Under the pieces are notes generated by a model, which did not search any database, was not told the DNA's origin, and saw only the letters and a list, made by a program, of their open reading frames with translations. From positions 1-64,000 of the forward strand of contig CADEFM010000016.1 in the NCBI GenBank assembly GCA_902826605.1: DNA of 64,000 nt, given 5' to 3'. The stretch is from an uncultured Acidobacteriota bacterium. Lineage in GTDB: Bacteria > Acidobacteriota > Terriglobia > Bryobacterales > Bryobacteraceae. Both the position numbers and the translations under genes were made by a program. The first letter of the stretch is position 1. Every line of letters starts with the position of its first letter. Of the stretch, positions 35,337 through 43,668 are shown piece by piece.

Positions 35337-37402
35337 CCAACCGCCTCGCCCAAGAGAAGAGTCCGTACCTGCTGCAGCATGCCAACAATCCAGTGGATTG
35401 GTATCCATGGGGCGAGGAGGCATTCGAAAAAGCCCGGCGCGAGGACAAGCCCATTTTCCTTTCCGTAGGCTATGCCACTTGCCATTGGTGCCATGTGATG
35501 GAGCGCGAGTCTTTCGAAAATGACGATATCGCGCGGGTCTTGAATCAGAATTTCGTTCCCATCAAAGTTGATCGTGAAGAACGGCCCGACGTAGACCGCA
35601 TCTATATGCTGTTCGTCCAGGCGTCGACGGGAAGCGGCGGGTGGCCTATGTCGGTGTGGCTGACGCCGGATCGCAAACCGTTCTTTGGCGGCACATATTT
35701 CCCGCCTGACAATCGCTTTGGCAGGCCCGGTTTTGGCGTAGTGCTGGAACGATTGGCGTCCGCTTGGCGCGAAGATCGTGCGCGCGTGGAGGAATCCGGA
35801 ACGAAGGTCATTGAACAACTGCGCGATTATGGCGGCGTCACCACCGGCGGGCAGCGCATAGCCACGCGTGAGGCTCTCGATCACGCTTACTTCGGTTTCC
35901 GCCGCATTTTCGATGCGAAGTTGGGCGGGTTCGGCCGCGCGCCCAAGTTTCCCCGGCCCAGCATCTACAACTTCCTGCTCAGGTATCACGAGCTGACGGG
36001 CACCGAAGAAGCGCTAGAAATGGTTCTACTCACGCTGCGCGAAATGGCCAAGGGTGGAATGCATGACCAGATCGGAGGCGGCTTTCACCGCTACTCGGTG
36101 GACGAGCACTGGTTCGTGCCGCACTTCGAGAAAATGCTGTACGACCAGGCGCAACTGGCCATCTCCTATTTGGAAGCTTTTCAAATCACCCGCGACGGCC
36201 AGTACGCCGCCGCGGCTCGTGACATTTTTGAGTACGTTCTCCGAGACATGACCGACTCTGGCGGCGGTTTCTATTCGGCGGAGGATGCCGATAGCGCAGC
36301 CGACCCAGCGCATCCGCATGATAAAGGCGAGGGAGCATTCTACATCTGGACCTGGAAGGAATTGGCCGCGGCACTCGGAGAATCCGATGCGGCGATGTTT
36401 GCCTACCACCACGGCTGCGGCGAAAACGGCAACGTGGACCACGATCCGCAAGGGGAATTCACGGGCCGCAACATTCTGTATCAGGCCCATACCGTCGAGG
36501 AGACGGCAGCACGATTCGGCGGCGTGGTGGACGAAGTCCGCGCGACGCTCAAACGCTGCGCGGCCAAGCTGATGGAAGTGCGTTCGCGGCGTCCGCGGCC
36601 GCTTCTCGACGACAAGGTGCTGGCCTCCTGGAATGGCCTGATGATATCCGCGTTTGCCAAAGGCGCGCAGATTCTCAATGAGCCGCGCTACGCCGCCGCC
36701 GCCCGCGCGGCGGTGGATTTCCTGCGGCGTCATTTATGGAACGAATCGCGTGGGGTGCTGTTACGGCGGCATCGTGGCGGGGATTCGGCGATCGACGGTT
36801 TTCTGGATGACTACGGTTTCACGGCGCTTGCGCTCCTCGATTTGTACGAGACGACCTTTGAAGCGCAGGACTTCCACTGGGCGGTAGTCCTGGCGGAACG
36901 CGCGATAGAGCGATTCGCCGATCCGGAAAACGGAGGCTTCTTCACCACTGCCGCGACGGGCGGCGATACGGCGAGCCTGATCCTGCGCCTAAAGGACGAC
37001 TACGACGGCGCGGAGCCCTCCGGTAATTCGGCTATGGCTCTGCTGCTATTGCGCCTTTCACGCATGACGGACCGCGAGGATTTTCATGCCGCGGCGGAGC
37101 GGACATTACAGGCCTTTACAAGCCGCATGGAAGAAGGCGGTACCGGTCTGCCGCAAATGCTGGCCGCGCTGAGCTTCGCACTGGCGAAGCCGCGGGAAAT
37201 CGTTCTGGCCGGGCCGCTCAGTGCCGATCTCCTTGCACCCTTGCGCCTCCGATTCATGCCCAACGCTGTGGTCATGCGGGCGGAACAGTTAACCCGCCCC
37301 ATGCCGTCGGTGGACGAAAAGCCCACCGCGTATATTTGCGAAAATTTTTCATGCAAACTTCCCGTCACCACTCCTGAAGCAGTTGCAGAGTTGCTAGAAT
37401 AG
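35333..37402 (+). CDS. DUF255/YyaL thioredoxin-like plus (alpha/alpha)6-barrel protein
   Basis: The 689-residue protein has an N-terminal thioredoxin-fold DUF255 domain (about 1-165). It contains [33 protein letters not shown] (CxxC) and [21 protein letters not shown]. The remainder resembles the six-hairpin glycosidase/N-acylglucosamine 2-epimerase barrel ([33 protein letters not shown] and [15 protein letters not shown]). Homologs include bacterial YyaL and human SPATA20. The biochemical role is not settled. It overlaps thrB by 4 nt. Confidence 0.9.
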   Translation: MTNRLAQEKSPYLLQHANNPVDWYPWGEEAFEKARREDKPIFLSVGYATCHWCHVMERESFENDDIARVLNQNFVPIKVDREERPDVDRIYMLFVQASTGSGGWPMSVWLTPDRKPFFGGTYFPPDNRFGRPGFGVVLERLASAWREDRARVEESGTKVIEQLRDYGGVTTGGQRIATREALDHAYFGFRRIFDAKLGGFGRAPKFPRPSIYNFLLRYHELTGTEEALEMVLLTLREMAKGGMHDQIGGGFHRYSVDEHWFVPHFEKMLYDQAQLAISYLEAFQITRDGQYAAAARDIFEYVLRDMTDSGGGFYSAEDADSAADPAHPHDKGEGAFYIWTWKELAAALGESDAAMFAYHHGCGENGNVDHDPQGEFTGRNILYQAHTVEETAARFGGVVDEVRATLKRCAAKLMEVRSRRPRPLLDDKVLASWNGLMISAFAKGAQILNEPRYAAAARAAVDFLRRHLWNESRGVLLRRHRGGDSAIDGFLDDYGFTALALLDLYETTFEAQDFHWAVVLAERAIERFADPENGGFFTTAATGGDTASLILRLKDDYDGAEPSGNSAMALLLLRLSRMTDREDFHAAAERTLQAFTSRMEEGGTGLPQMLAALSFALAKPREIVLAGPLSADLLAPLRLRFMPNAVVMRAEQLTRPMPSVDEKPTAYICENFSCKLPVTTPEAVAELLE

Positions 37403-37408
37403 CCGAAT

Positions 37409-37918
37409 ATGGAAAGACCAGCAGCAACTACTCTTCGAGGCAATCCTCTCACCGTGATAGGTCCCGAACTCAAAGTGGGCGACAACGCGCCCGATTTCGC
37501 CGCCGTTGACAACGGGTTGAAAGCCGTTACCTTGGCCACCACAGGGAATGGGGTAAGGATTTTCAGCGTGGTCCCGTCGCTTGACACGCCGGTGTGCGAC
37601 GCCCAAACCAAGAGATTTAACGAGGAGGCAGGCAAGCTTCCGAACCTGAATATCTACACTTTCAGCATGGACCTCCCTTTCGCTCAGAAGCGCTGGTGCG
37701 GAGCTTTCGGTGTGGACCACGTTCAAATGGTTTCCGACCATAGGGACGGATCCTTTGGGCAGGCTTACGGCACCCTGATCAAGGATCTCCGTATCCATAG
37801 CAGGGCTATCTTCGTGATAGATAAGGCCAATATCATCCGGCATGTTGAATATGTCAAAGAGGTGGGCGACCATCCGAACTACGAGTCGGCGTTGGCGGCG
37901 GCGAAGGCTTGTGTGTAG
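37409..37918 (+). CDS. tpx: Thiol peroxidase (atypical 2-Cys peroxiredoxin)
   Basis: The 169-residue product has the peroxidatic Cys63 in SVVPSLDTPVCDAQTKRF and the resolving Cys97 in QKRWCGAFGV, the Tpx-specific spacing. It also has the N-terminal GPELKVGDNAPDF. It reduces peroxides using thioredoxin in the cytoplasm or periplasm. No signal peptide is present. The gene follows the DUF255 gene by 6 bp and is probably co-transcribed with it. Confidence 0.95.
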   Translation: MERPAATTLRGNPLTVIGPELKVGDNAPDFAAVDNGLKAVTLATTGNGVRIFSVVPSLDTPVCDAQTKRFNEEAGKLPNLNIYTFSMDLPFAQKRWCGAFGVDHVQMVSDHRDGSFGQAYGTLIKDLRIHSRAIFVIDKANIIRHVEYVKEVGDHPNYESALAAAKACV

Positions 37919-37930
37919 GCTTGCCTGCTG

Positions 37931-37950
37931 GGCCACAAGATATTGTGGTC
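37931..37950 (+). terminator. Hairpin after tpx
   Basis: GGCCACAA-GATA-TTGTGGTC gives an 8-bp stem with one G-T pair, starting 12 nt after the tpx stop. There is no T-tract immediately after it, so it may be a weak or Rho-assisted terminator. Confidence 0.4.
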
Positions 37951-38022
37951 ATCTGGCGCCGTCAAATTTGTGCGTCAGATACGATTATCCAAATAACCTC
38001 TTTTCATGCAATATTTTCTGTG

Positions 38023-38039
38023 TTACCCTAACAGGGTAA
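38023..38039. promoter_or_regulatory. Perfect 17-bp dyad upstream of the PEP-CTERM gene
   Basis: TTACCCT-AAC-AGGGTAA lies 69 bp before the start codon. A second perfect hairpin, GGCGTG-AATG-CACGCC (38075-38090), stands just before the GGAGG ribosome site. The dyad could be an operator or a leader hairpin. Confidence 0.45.
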
Positions 38040-38107
38040 GTCGTAGTTTCAGTTGTAGCGCAACGGGTGTTCGTGGCGTGAATGCACGCCGTGGAGGCTG
38101 GTAAGAG

Positions 38108-38812
38108 ATGAAGAAGAACATGATTTTGCTATCGCTGGTGGTGTTAGGCTGTCTGGCCATCCCGGCGTCCGCAGTACCAATCGCGTTGCCGACTAATGTC
38201 GCCTGTTCCAGTGGTCCCAGCGTGGTTTGCGGTGTCGGGGACAAGATGACCTATCTTCTGGCGGTGGGCCCTGGTCTTATCCCGGACGGTATCACTCCAC
38301 TCGTGATCGATCTGCAAACTGTGGGCGGACTAGGTCTGTCCACTGGTTCCGTTATCAATCTTTTTGCCGAGGGCGATATGTGTTTCAGCAATGGAACTAG
38401 CTGTATGTCACCTTCGTTCGGCGGTGTCTTTTCGTCAAGCGCGCTCTTCGAAAGCAATCATTTCACTCTGAATCGTGTAATTAACGCGCTCAGCGCGCCA
38501 TCCGGCACCACGGATGCCGCTACTGGCACTACGTCAGTCGGCAGTTTTAACACCAACATCTCGCAAGACTTCATGATCTTTCAGGGAAGCGGCACGCAAA
38601 TTACACTGCCGAATATCAGCACTTACCGTTATCTGTTTGTCGGGATACTGGACAGTTTGTACAGCGACAACACCGACGGAGGAACGCTTCCAGTCGACCT
38701 GCAGCTTCGCCTTACTGCGGCATCAAGCGCTATCCCGGAGCCAGGTACGTATGGGTTGATGCTGAGCGGCCTCGGAGCCCTTTTGGCATTCCGCCGGTAT
38801 CGTAAGAATTAA
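38108..38812 (+). CDS. PEP-CTERM sorted exported protein
   Basis: The 234-residue product has a signal peptide (MKKNMILLSLVVLGCLAIPASA). Its C-terminal sorting tripartite region consists of the motif IPEPGTYGLMLSGLG, a hydrophobic helix and the basic end FRRYRKN. PEP-CTERM proteins are processed by exosortase and are often linked to exopolysaccharide or floc formation. The body is Ser/Thr/Gly-rich with no known domain. GGAGG lies 10 nt before the ATG. No exosortase gene is in the window, but glycosyltransferase genes follow. Confidence 0.9.
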   Translation: MKKNMILLSLVVLGCLAIPASAVPIALPTNVACSSGPSVVCGVGDKMTYLLAVGPGLIPDGITPLVIDLQTVGGLGLSTGSVINLFAEGDMCFSNGTSCMSPSFGGVFSSSALFESNHFTLNRVINALSAPSGTTDAATGTTSVGSFNTNISQDFMIFQGSGTQITLPNISTYRYLFVGILDSLYSDNTDGGTLPVDLQLRLTAASSAIPEPGTYGLMLSGLGALLAFRRYRKN

Positions 38813-38834
38813 GTCTCGAGCAGATGGCTTTCCG

Positions 38835-38876
38835 AAGCCGCTTGTTGCGCATAACGCGTGACAAGCGGTTTTCTTT
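38835..38876 (+). terminator. Strong intrinsic terminator of the PEP-CTERM gene
   Basis: The stem AAGCCGCTTGT/ACAAGCGGTTT (one G-T pair, perfect 8-bp core) with a 15-nt loop is followed by a run of T interrupted by one C (TTTTCTTTT). The stop codon lies about 23 nt upstream. Confidence 0.85.
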
Positions 38877-38882
38877 TGGGCC

Positions 38883-40133
38883 GTGACTATTTCCTCTTCT
38901 TGGGACCACATCGACGATCTGATCGGTAAGCTGCGAGCCCTCACTCACGCCTCCCGCCAGCCCTCGTCAGATTTGCCGCTGGAATGGGATCGCAATGGCG
39001 TCATCCTGCGCAATGCCGATGTGATCATTACTCACTGCGAGGTAAATGACCGTCACGGAACGGGCGTCCACATGCAGAAAATGTTCCGGGATTGTCCTAA
39101 CATCTTGTCGATCCGATCGGAGGATCGCTACGACGGGCGACAGAGCTTCGGCCTATTAGCGCTTCGGATCTCCCACCCTGATGCAGACCCCGCAGCCGCT
39201 CGCCTGCGAATCGCGAAGGCAATGGGCAAAAGCACGGCAGGCCGGATCTTGTGTGTCGCCTACCTGCCGTCCGACGCACACTCAGCATTGGCGCTTCATG
39301 AACAATCCGGTGCGCCGCTGTGCACCTATATCGTCGATGACCAGAATATCTGTGTCGACCGCTTTCCCGATCAGCTCTTGGGGCGTCTGTTTGAAAAATC
39401 CGGGTTGCGTCTGGTCAATTCACCCGAGATGCGCGAGGCCTATGAAGAAAAGTTCGGGATGCCGGTGTATTACATGCCCCCGGTGGCGCCTTCCTACGTG
39501 CTGCCGCGCGAACTTCAAACGCCTCCGGCCGATGCCGACCCGGCACATGGGGTCATCATCGGTAACATCTGGGGGCGCAGTTGGGTAAAGCGGCTGTGCC
39601 GCACTGTGCGCGACTCCGGCATCCGCCTGACGTGGTATTTCCCGGGCGACCGGCGCGATCTTGCCGTTTCATCCGCCGAATTGCAGGCATGCGGCATCGC
39701 GCTCAAAGAACCGGTTCCGGAGGAAGAACTCGTTCAAGTGCTGCGTGGCAGCCTATTCACGGTGGCGCCCACAGGTACGCTCGAACGCGGGGACGACCTT
39801 CGATGGGTAGCTAAATTGAGCCTCCCCAGCCGCATCATTTACCTGATCGCATCGTCACATATTCCGGTCTTGGTGTTGGGGAATCGCCAGACCGCTGCGG
39901 CGCGCTTCGTAGAGCAATTCGGCGTCGGATTGGTCGCGGATTACGATCGCTCGTCGTTTCAAGATGCAGTTCGCCGTATCACGGCGCACGACGAAAACAT
40001 GGAGATGCGCCGCCGTGCTGCGACGGCGGGCCCCAGGTTCAGCGATGAGGGTGCGGCAGAGTGGATATGGAAATCGCTGGCGGCGGGGCGGCCCATCGAC
40101 CGTCGTTTTGAGGATCTCATGCCTCAGCGTTAG
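38883..40133 (+). CDS. Putative GT-B-type glycosyltransferase
   Basis: The 416-residue soluble protein has no signal peptide. An N-terminal half with ADVIITHCEVNDRHGTGVHMQKMF and SGAPLCTYIVDDQNICVDRF is followed by VNSPEMREAYEEKFGMPVYYMPP and HGVIIGNIWGRSWVKRL. This resembles the acceptor/donor domain layout of family 4-like transferases. The late LIASSHIPVLVLGNRQTAAARFVEQFGVGLV sits where donor binding is expected. The GTG at 38883 lies only 7 nt beyond the terminator T-run and has no ribosome site, so the true start may be further in. It probably forms a unit with the following gene. Confidence 0.65.
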   Translation: MTISSSWDHIDDLIGKLRALTHASRQPSSDLPLEWDRNGVILRNADVIITHCEVNDRHGTGVHMQKMFRDCPNILSIRSEDRYDGRQSFGLLALRISHPDADPAAARLRIAKAMGKSTAGRILCVAYLPSDAHSALALHEQSGAPLCTYIVDDQNICVDRFPDQLLGRLFEKSGLRLVNSPEMREAYEEKFGMPVYYMPPVAPSYVLPRELQTPPADADPAHGVIIGNIWGRSWVKRLCRTVRDSGIRLTWYFPGDRRDLAVSSAELQACGIALKEPVPEEELVQVLRGSLFTVAPTGTLERGDDLRWVAKLSLPSRIIYLIASSHIPVLVLGNRQTAAARFVEQFGVGLVADYDRSSFQDAVRRITAHDENMEMRRRAATAGPRFSDEGAAEWIWKSLAAGRPIDRRFEDLMPQR

Positions 40134-40160
40134 GATTGAGGTTACACCTCAACGACAACC

Positions 40161-40835
40161 GTGCTCCATTCGATCAAGCATATTCTGCGCATGTGTGGCC
40201 ACGCTTTGAACAGCACGGTTCATGAGCGCTTGGATCGTGTGGAAGAGCGCCTCGAGAATTCCACGCTCCCCGAAACGCAGAAAGCCTTGCTTGAAGCTTC
40301 CATCCGGCACTCGGAGATGCTGGCGGAAATGCGTCGGCAACACGTGCTGCAAATGGAACCAGACGCCGCATGGACGCCCTCCACGGGACTGATGGAATTT
40401 CTGTATTCCTATCTTCCTTCACGCCGCGTTGGAGTTGTACCGTGCGCCACGTGGAATCAGGCATCACTCGAGCGGATCGGTTATCAGGTACTGGGGTCCG
40501 GAGACTCTGGGTTGGATGCGATGCTGACGATAGGAAATCCTGAGACGCTCAGCGAATGTTCCGCGCAAACTCCGCGCACACAAGCTCCGCGAGTGATCGC
40601 GATTGCGCCTGGGCCGGTGAGCAGCCGGGAGATGGTGCGACAGCTTCGCGCCGCTGGATATCCGTGGCATATTGTTATCTATCCGATCATGGGTGGCAGC
40701 GCCTTCGAAGCCAATGGCACGAATGCTCCCAGCGGAACCGCTTTCTTTTTCGGGGACTACGCTCTCTTTTCAGAAGCGCTGACGTGGTGTGCGGCTGTGC
40801 TTCCACGAACGTTCGTTGCACCGAAGCCCGGTTAA
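40161..40835 (+). CDS. Unknown protein with N-terminal coiled coil, partner of the preceding glycosyltransferase
   Basis: The 224-residue product starts at GTG (ATG 40191 is an alternative). Residues about 15-65 are charged and helical (ERLDRVEERLENSTLPETQKALLEAS), likely a coiled coil. The phrase TGLMEFLYSYLPSRRVGVV and the later APRVIAIAPGPVSSREMVRQLRAAGYPW are placed like parts of a FkbM-type methyltransferase, but the glycine-rich SAM loop is missing. A catalytically dead relative is possible but not shown. It follows the glycosyltransferase by 27 bp. Confidence 0.55.
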   Translation: MLHSIKHILRMCGHALNSTVHERLDRVEERLENSTLPETQKALLEASIRHSEMLAEMRRQHVLQMEPDAAWTPSTGLMEFLYSYLPSRRVGVVPCATWNQASLERIGYQVLGSGDSGLDAMLTIGNPETLSECSAQTPRTQAPRVIAIAPGPVSSREMVRQLRAAGYPWHIVIYPIMGGSAFEANGTNAPSGTAFFFGDYALFSEALTWCAAVLPRTFVAPKPG

Positions 40836-40892
40836 GGTCCTCTGCAATAATAAGAAGACGGCGGAAACAGAAGGCCGACAGAATATCCTCGC

Positions 40893-41255
40893 ATGCCGCC
40901 CAATTTTCCGCGCCTGGTCTATGCCGGCGAGTTCCTTTTAGCGCTGGTTGCCGTATTGATGTTGTGGAGCCAGGCGGGCGGCCAGGGGCATCTGGATCTT
41001 ATGCCGTGGTACGCCAAACTCATTTTGAGCTTATTGATGTCGTTCACCGTAGTAGGGGGAACCATGGCTGCAGTGAAGGGCAGCCGTACATGGAACGGCC
41101 GTACACTGGCATGGTTGGCGGCGGGACTGCTTTTAGCGGCGGGCATGACCGCGTTAACCTATTACTATCACCTGCATGAGGAGGAAGCGGACCATGAAGA
41201 AGGCGATAGCGTTGCGTTGGTCGCCGGCGTGGGTGCCGCGAGGCTGGCGGCTTGA
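40893..41255 (+). CDS. Small three-TM membrane protein of unknown function
   Basis: The 120-residue product has three hydrophobic segments (about 8-25, 42-60 and 70-90) and then a His/Glu-rich stretch YYYHLHEEEADHEEGD that could bind metal. No family is recognised. It precedes the JAMM-like membrane protein by 18 bp, which suggests co-transcription. Confidence 0.65.
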   Translation: MPPNFPRLVYAGEFLLALVAVLMLWSQAGGQGHLDLMPWYAKLILSLLMSFTVVGGTMAAVKGSRTWNGRTLAWLAAGLLLAAGMTALTYYYHLHEEEADHEEGDSVALVAGVGAARLAA

Positions 41256-41273
41256 ATCGCGGGCCGGCGGAAT

Positions 41274-42641
41274 ATGCCAGTTGAATGCGCTATGACCACT
41301 GAGATCAACTTCGGATCGTGGACCGTCGCCCAGAGCCCGCTCGTTATCGAATATTCCTTGATTGTGATCGAGGAAATTCGCACGGCGGTGGCGGAGGCAT
41401 ATCAGAAGTTCTCCCGCGGAGGAATGGAAACCGGAGGCGTTCTTTATGGTACGCGGGATGGGAATTCCATCCGCATTCTCGCGATGCGCGAGATCACCTG
41501 CGAACATGCGCTGGGTCCGTCTTTCACGCTTTCGCCAAATGACCACTTGAAGTTCGCGCGGCAGCGTGAGGTGGACGCCCAGGACACCCGGCTGGCAGGT
41601 TTGATCGAGGTGGGATGGTTTCTCTCGCATACCCGCACCGAAATCCTGCTGACGGACGCGGACCGCGAAACGTACAACCGATTTTTCCCCGAAGCATGGC
41701 AGGTGACGCTGGTGGTGCGTCCGATCCGCGGCATCAATATGCGTGCTGGTTTTTTTGTGCGGGAAGCCGACGGCTCCGTTCGGACCGAAAAAAGCTATGC
41801 GGAATTCAGTTTTCCAGACCGGTTGCCTGGACTCCTCGACCTGCCGATGCGTGATCCCAAGAACGCGCCAGTTGAACCGCAGGTGGCCCCGCGTCCGCCC
41901 GAGCCTTCAGCCGCAGTGGAAACGCCCATCGCTCCCGTGAAATCGCCGCGGATTGAGTTGCCAGAACTGTCCGGGTATGCACCTGCAAACTTGTCCACAG
42001 CCGGGGAGTTCAATCCGCCACTCGTGGCGCGAATACCTTCGCTAGGCGCCTATTCCGATCCGTATATTGAGCCCGCACCTCTTCCCAAGTCCAAACGCCG
42101 CCGATTGTGGCTGGCGGCGGGCGTTCTCGCCGGGGCAGGAATCGCCGCGACCATCGGCGTGGGAATGGGGCGAGGGACATTCGCTTTGGGATCGGTTACG
42201 GAACCCTTGTCCCTAGCTGTTTCGGAGCAGAGCGGGCAGTTGCAGATCCGCTGGAATCGCGCATCGAATACGGTCGCGCGCGCCACCCGCGGAATTTTGA
42301 CCATCCGCGATGGCGGCGAGCCCCGGACGATCGCATTAAAGCCGCAGGATCTCACCATGGGCAGTTTCACGTATGTCCGCCACAGCGGCGACGTGGAAAT
42401 CCGCTTGAGAACGGAAGACGCGAATGGCTTGGGCGCGGAAGAGGCCTCGCGTTTTCTCGGGGGCGACGCCGCCAATGCCGATCTGGACGAATCCGACGCT
42501 ACACGGCTGGAGAGGGACGCGCTGCTCGACGAGGCGAATCGGTTACGCGTCGAGAATGCACAGCTGACCGCGCGGATTCAGCAACTCCAACGCACCGTAG
42601 TGATTTTGCAGACCCGGCTCGGCATTTCGCCTGAGCAGTAG
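41274..42641 (+). CDS. Membrane protein with degenerate JAMM/MPN domain, TM segment and C-terminal coiled coil
   Basis: The 455-residue product has an MPN-like domain (about 20-190). Glu52 in GGMETGGVLYG and VGWFLSHTRTEILLTDADRE align with the JAMM zinc motif (E...HSH-x7-S-x2-D). Here the first His is Leu117, Ser118 and His119 are kept, the Ser is Thr127 and Asp130 is kept at the exact spacing. The zinc site is therefore incomplete and peptidase activity is doubtful. A Pro-rich linker (about 190-265), one TM (about 278-300), a small beta-rich domain and a coiled-coil end (about 410-455) follow. It may be a membrane scaffold or receptor. Confidence 0.75.
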   Translation: MPVECAMTTEINFGSWTVAQSPLVIEYSLIVIEEIRTAVAEAYQKFSRGGMETGGVLYGTRDGNSIRILAMREITCEHALGPSFTLSPNDHLKFARQREVDAQDTRLAGLIEVGWFLSHTRTEILLTDADRETYNRFFPEAWQVTLVVRPIRGINMRAGFFVREADGSVRTEKSYAEFSFPDRLPGLLDLPMRDPKNAPVEPQVAPRPPEPSAAVETPIAPVKSPRIELPELSGYAPANLSTAGEFNPPLVARIPSLGAYSDPYIEPAPLPKSKRRRLWLAAGVLAGAGIAATIGVGMGRGTFALGSVTEPLSLAVSEQSGQLQIRWNRASNTVARATRGILTIRDGGEPRTIALKPQDLTMGSFTYVRHSGDVEIRLRTEDANGLGAEEASRFLGGDAANADLDESDATRLERDALLDEANRLRVENAQLTARIQQLQRTVVILQTRLGISPEQ

Positions 42642-42649
42642 TCAGTGCC

Positions 42650-43600
42650 CTAGCGAGTGCCTGACACGGCGGCAATTTTTGTGCCGGCCGTTACCGGACT
42701 TAAGAACTTCTCCGCTTGCGCTTCCGGTATCTGAAGCGAGATATGCACCGTGGAGCCTTCCATCGAAAACTGCGCTTGCTGCAGGAATTCGGTCTCAGGA
42801 GTGCGGCTCAGCGCTGTCATCAACTTCAAGCCCGCCGCGATGGCCTGCGCCTCTTGGGCGGAACCCGTGAGGATCTCGCCTGCTATAGCCATTCCACCCT
42901 TGGAGAGGCCCACATTGGTGGAAAATTCGCGTATGCTTCCGAGCAACGGCAGTGGGAACGGACTCGCCGATGTGTCCACAAGTTGCGAAAGTGGCGTGGC
43001 GGTGGCGAACCATAACTCGCCTGTATTGCTGGCTATTTGCGCTCGCCGGGCAAGGGCTGCCGATACGTGCGTGCCTCCGTTGCGGCGTTCAAGAACGGAA
43101 GTCAGCAGCCCAGGCGAGGCCAGCACGGCGCTGGTAGAATCCAGGAACGCCACGGACGTGCCTGCATCGATTTCGACCACCGGAGATTTCATCACGGTTG
43201 AAATAGGGAGTCCCGCTTTCGCCGCGAAGGCCGTAAAACGGGCGGGATCGAAGGCGCCGCGCAACAGAACGACATTCGCGCCTCCGCTCGTCCGGTTTCC
43301 GTCCGTCCCGATCAGAATTTCTTGCAGGTCCGCCTTCAGATCGAAGCCGGTGGCAGCCGCAAAGTCCTGCAGAACGCGCCCAGGCAGGCCTGGCCCGGTG
43401 GCAGTGGATTGCATCTGCTCGAAGGCCAAGCGGCCCAGCGGAGTGGCGAGCGCGGCGCGCACTTGGATGCCCATCAAAATCGTAGTTTCCGGAGGCGCCA
43501 AATCGAGCAGCGCCGGATCCACGGCGGCCAGCGCCCCAGCGGCCAGCAGCAACGGCGGAAGCAAACAACGCGCCAGAATCATAAAGCCTCTCTGCTTCAT
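42650..43600 (-). CDS. Exported protein of unknown function
   Basis: Starting at ATG 43600 (MKQRGFMILARCLL) gives 316 residues with a signal peptide ending near ALAAVDP. The mature part is rich in Ala, Thr and Ser. It contains LLDLAPPETTILMGIQVRAAL, repeated alternating beta/alpha patterns such as VVLLRGAFDPARFTAFAAKAG and a C-terminal IPEAQAEKFLSPV. No catalytic motif or known family is seen. It is convergent with the JAMM-like gene (8-bp gap) and divergent from mntH. Confidence 0.65.
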   Translation of the reverse strand: MKQRGFMILARCLLPPLLLAAGALAAVDPALLDLAPPETTILMGIQVRAALATPLGRLAFEQMQSTATGPGLPGRVLQDFAAATGFDLKADLQEILIGTDGNRTSGGANVVLLRGAFDPARFTAFAAKAGLPISTVMKSPVVEIDAGTSVAFLDSTSAVLASPGLLTSVLERRNGGTHVSAALARRAQIASNTGELWFATATPLSQLVDTSASPFPLPLLGSIREFSTNVGLSKGGMAIAGEILTGSAQEAQAIAAGLKLMTALSRTPETEFLQQAQFSMEGSTVHISLQIPEAQAEKFLSPVTAGTKIAAVSGTR

Positions 43601-43648
43601 CTTACGAGGTTTGCGGTAAGAAGTTCCATGCCTCGCGGATAAGGGGTA

Positions 43649-43658
43649 AACTATAGTT
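43649..43658. promoter_or_regulatory. Palindrome in the mntH promoter region
   Basis: AACTATAGTT is a perfect 10-bp palindrome (outer bases extend it imperfectly) 10 bp before the mntH start codon. A DtxR/MntR-type repressor site is conceivable, but the known consensus does not match closely. Confidence 0.3.
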
Positions 43659-43668
43659 AATTTTCGAA

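Noticed and set aside
37951-37980. Sigma-54 promoter before the PEP-CTERM gene (TGGCGCCG region)
   Set aside because: GG is not followed by GC at 10 nt spacing.
42750-43619. 289-codon open frame on the plus strand
   Set aside because: Antisense to the exported 316-residue protein, which has a signal peptide; the plus-strand product has no domain or ribosome site.
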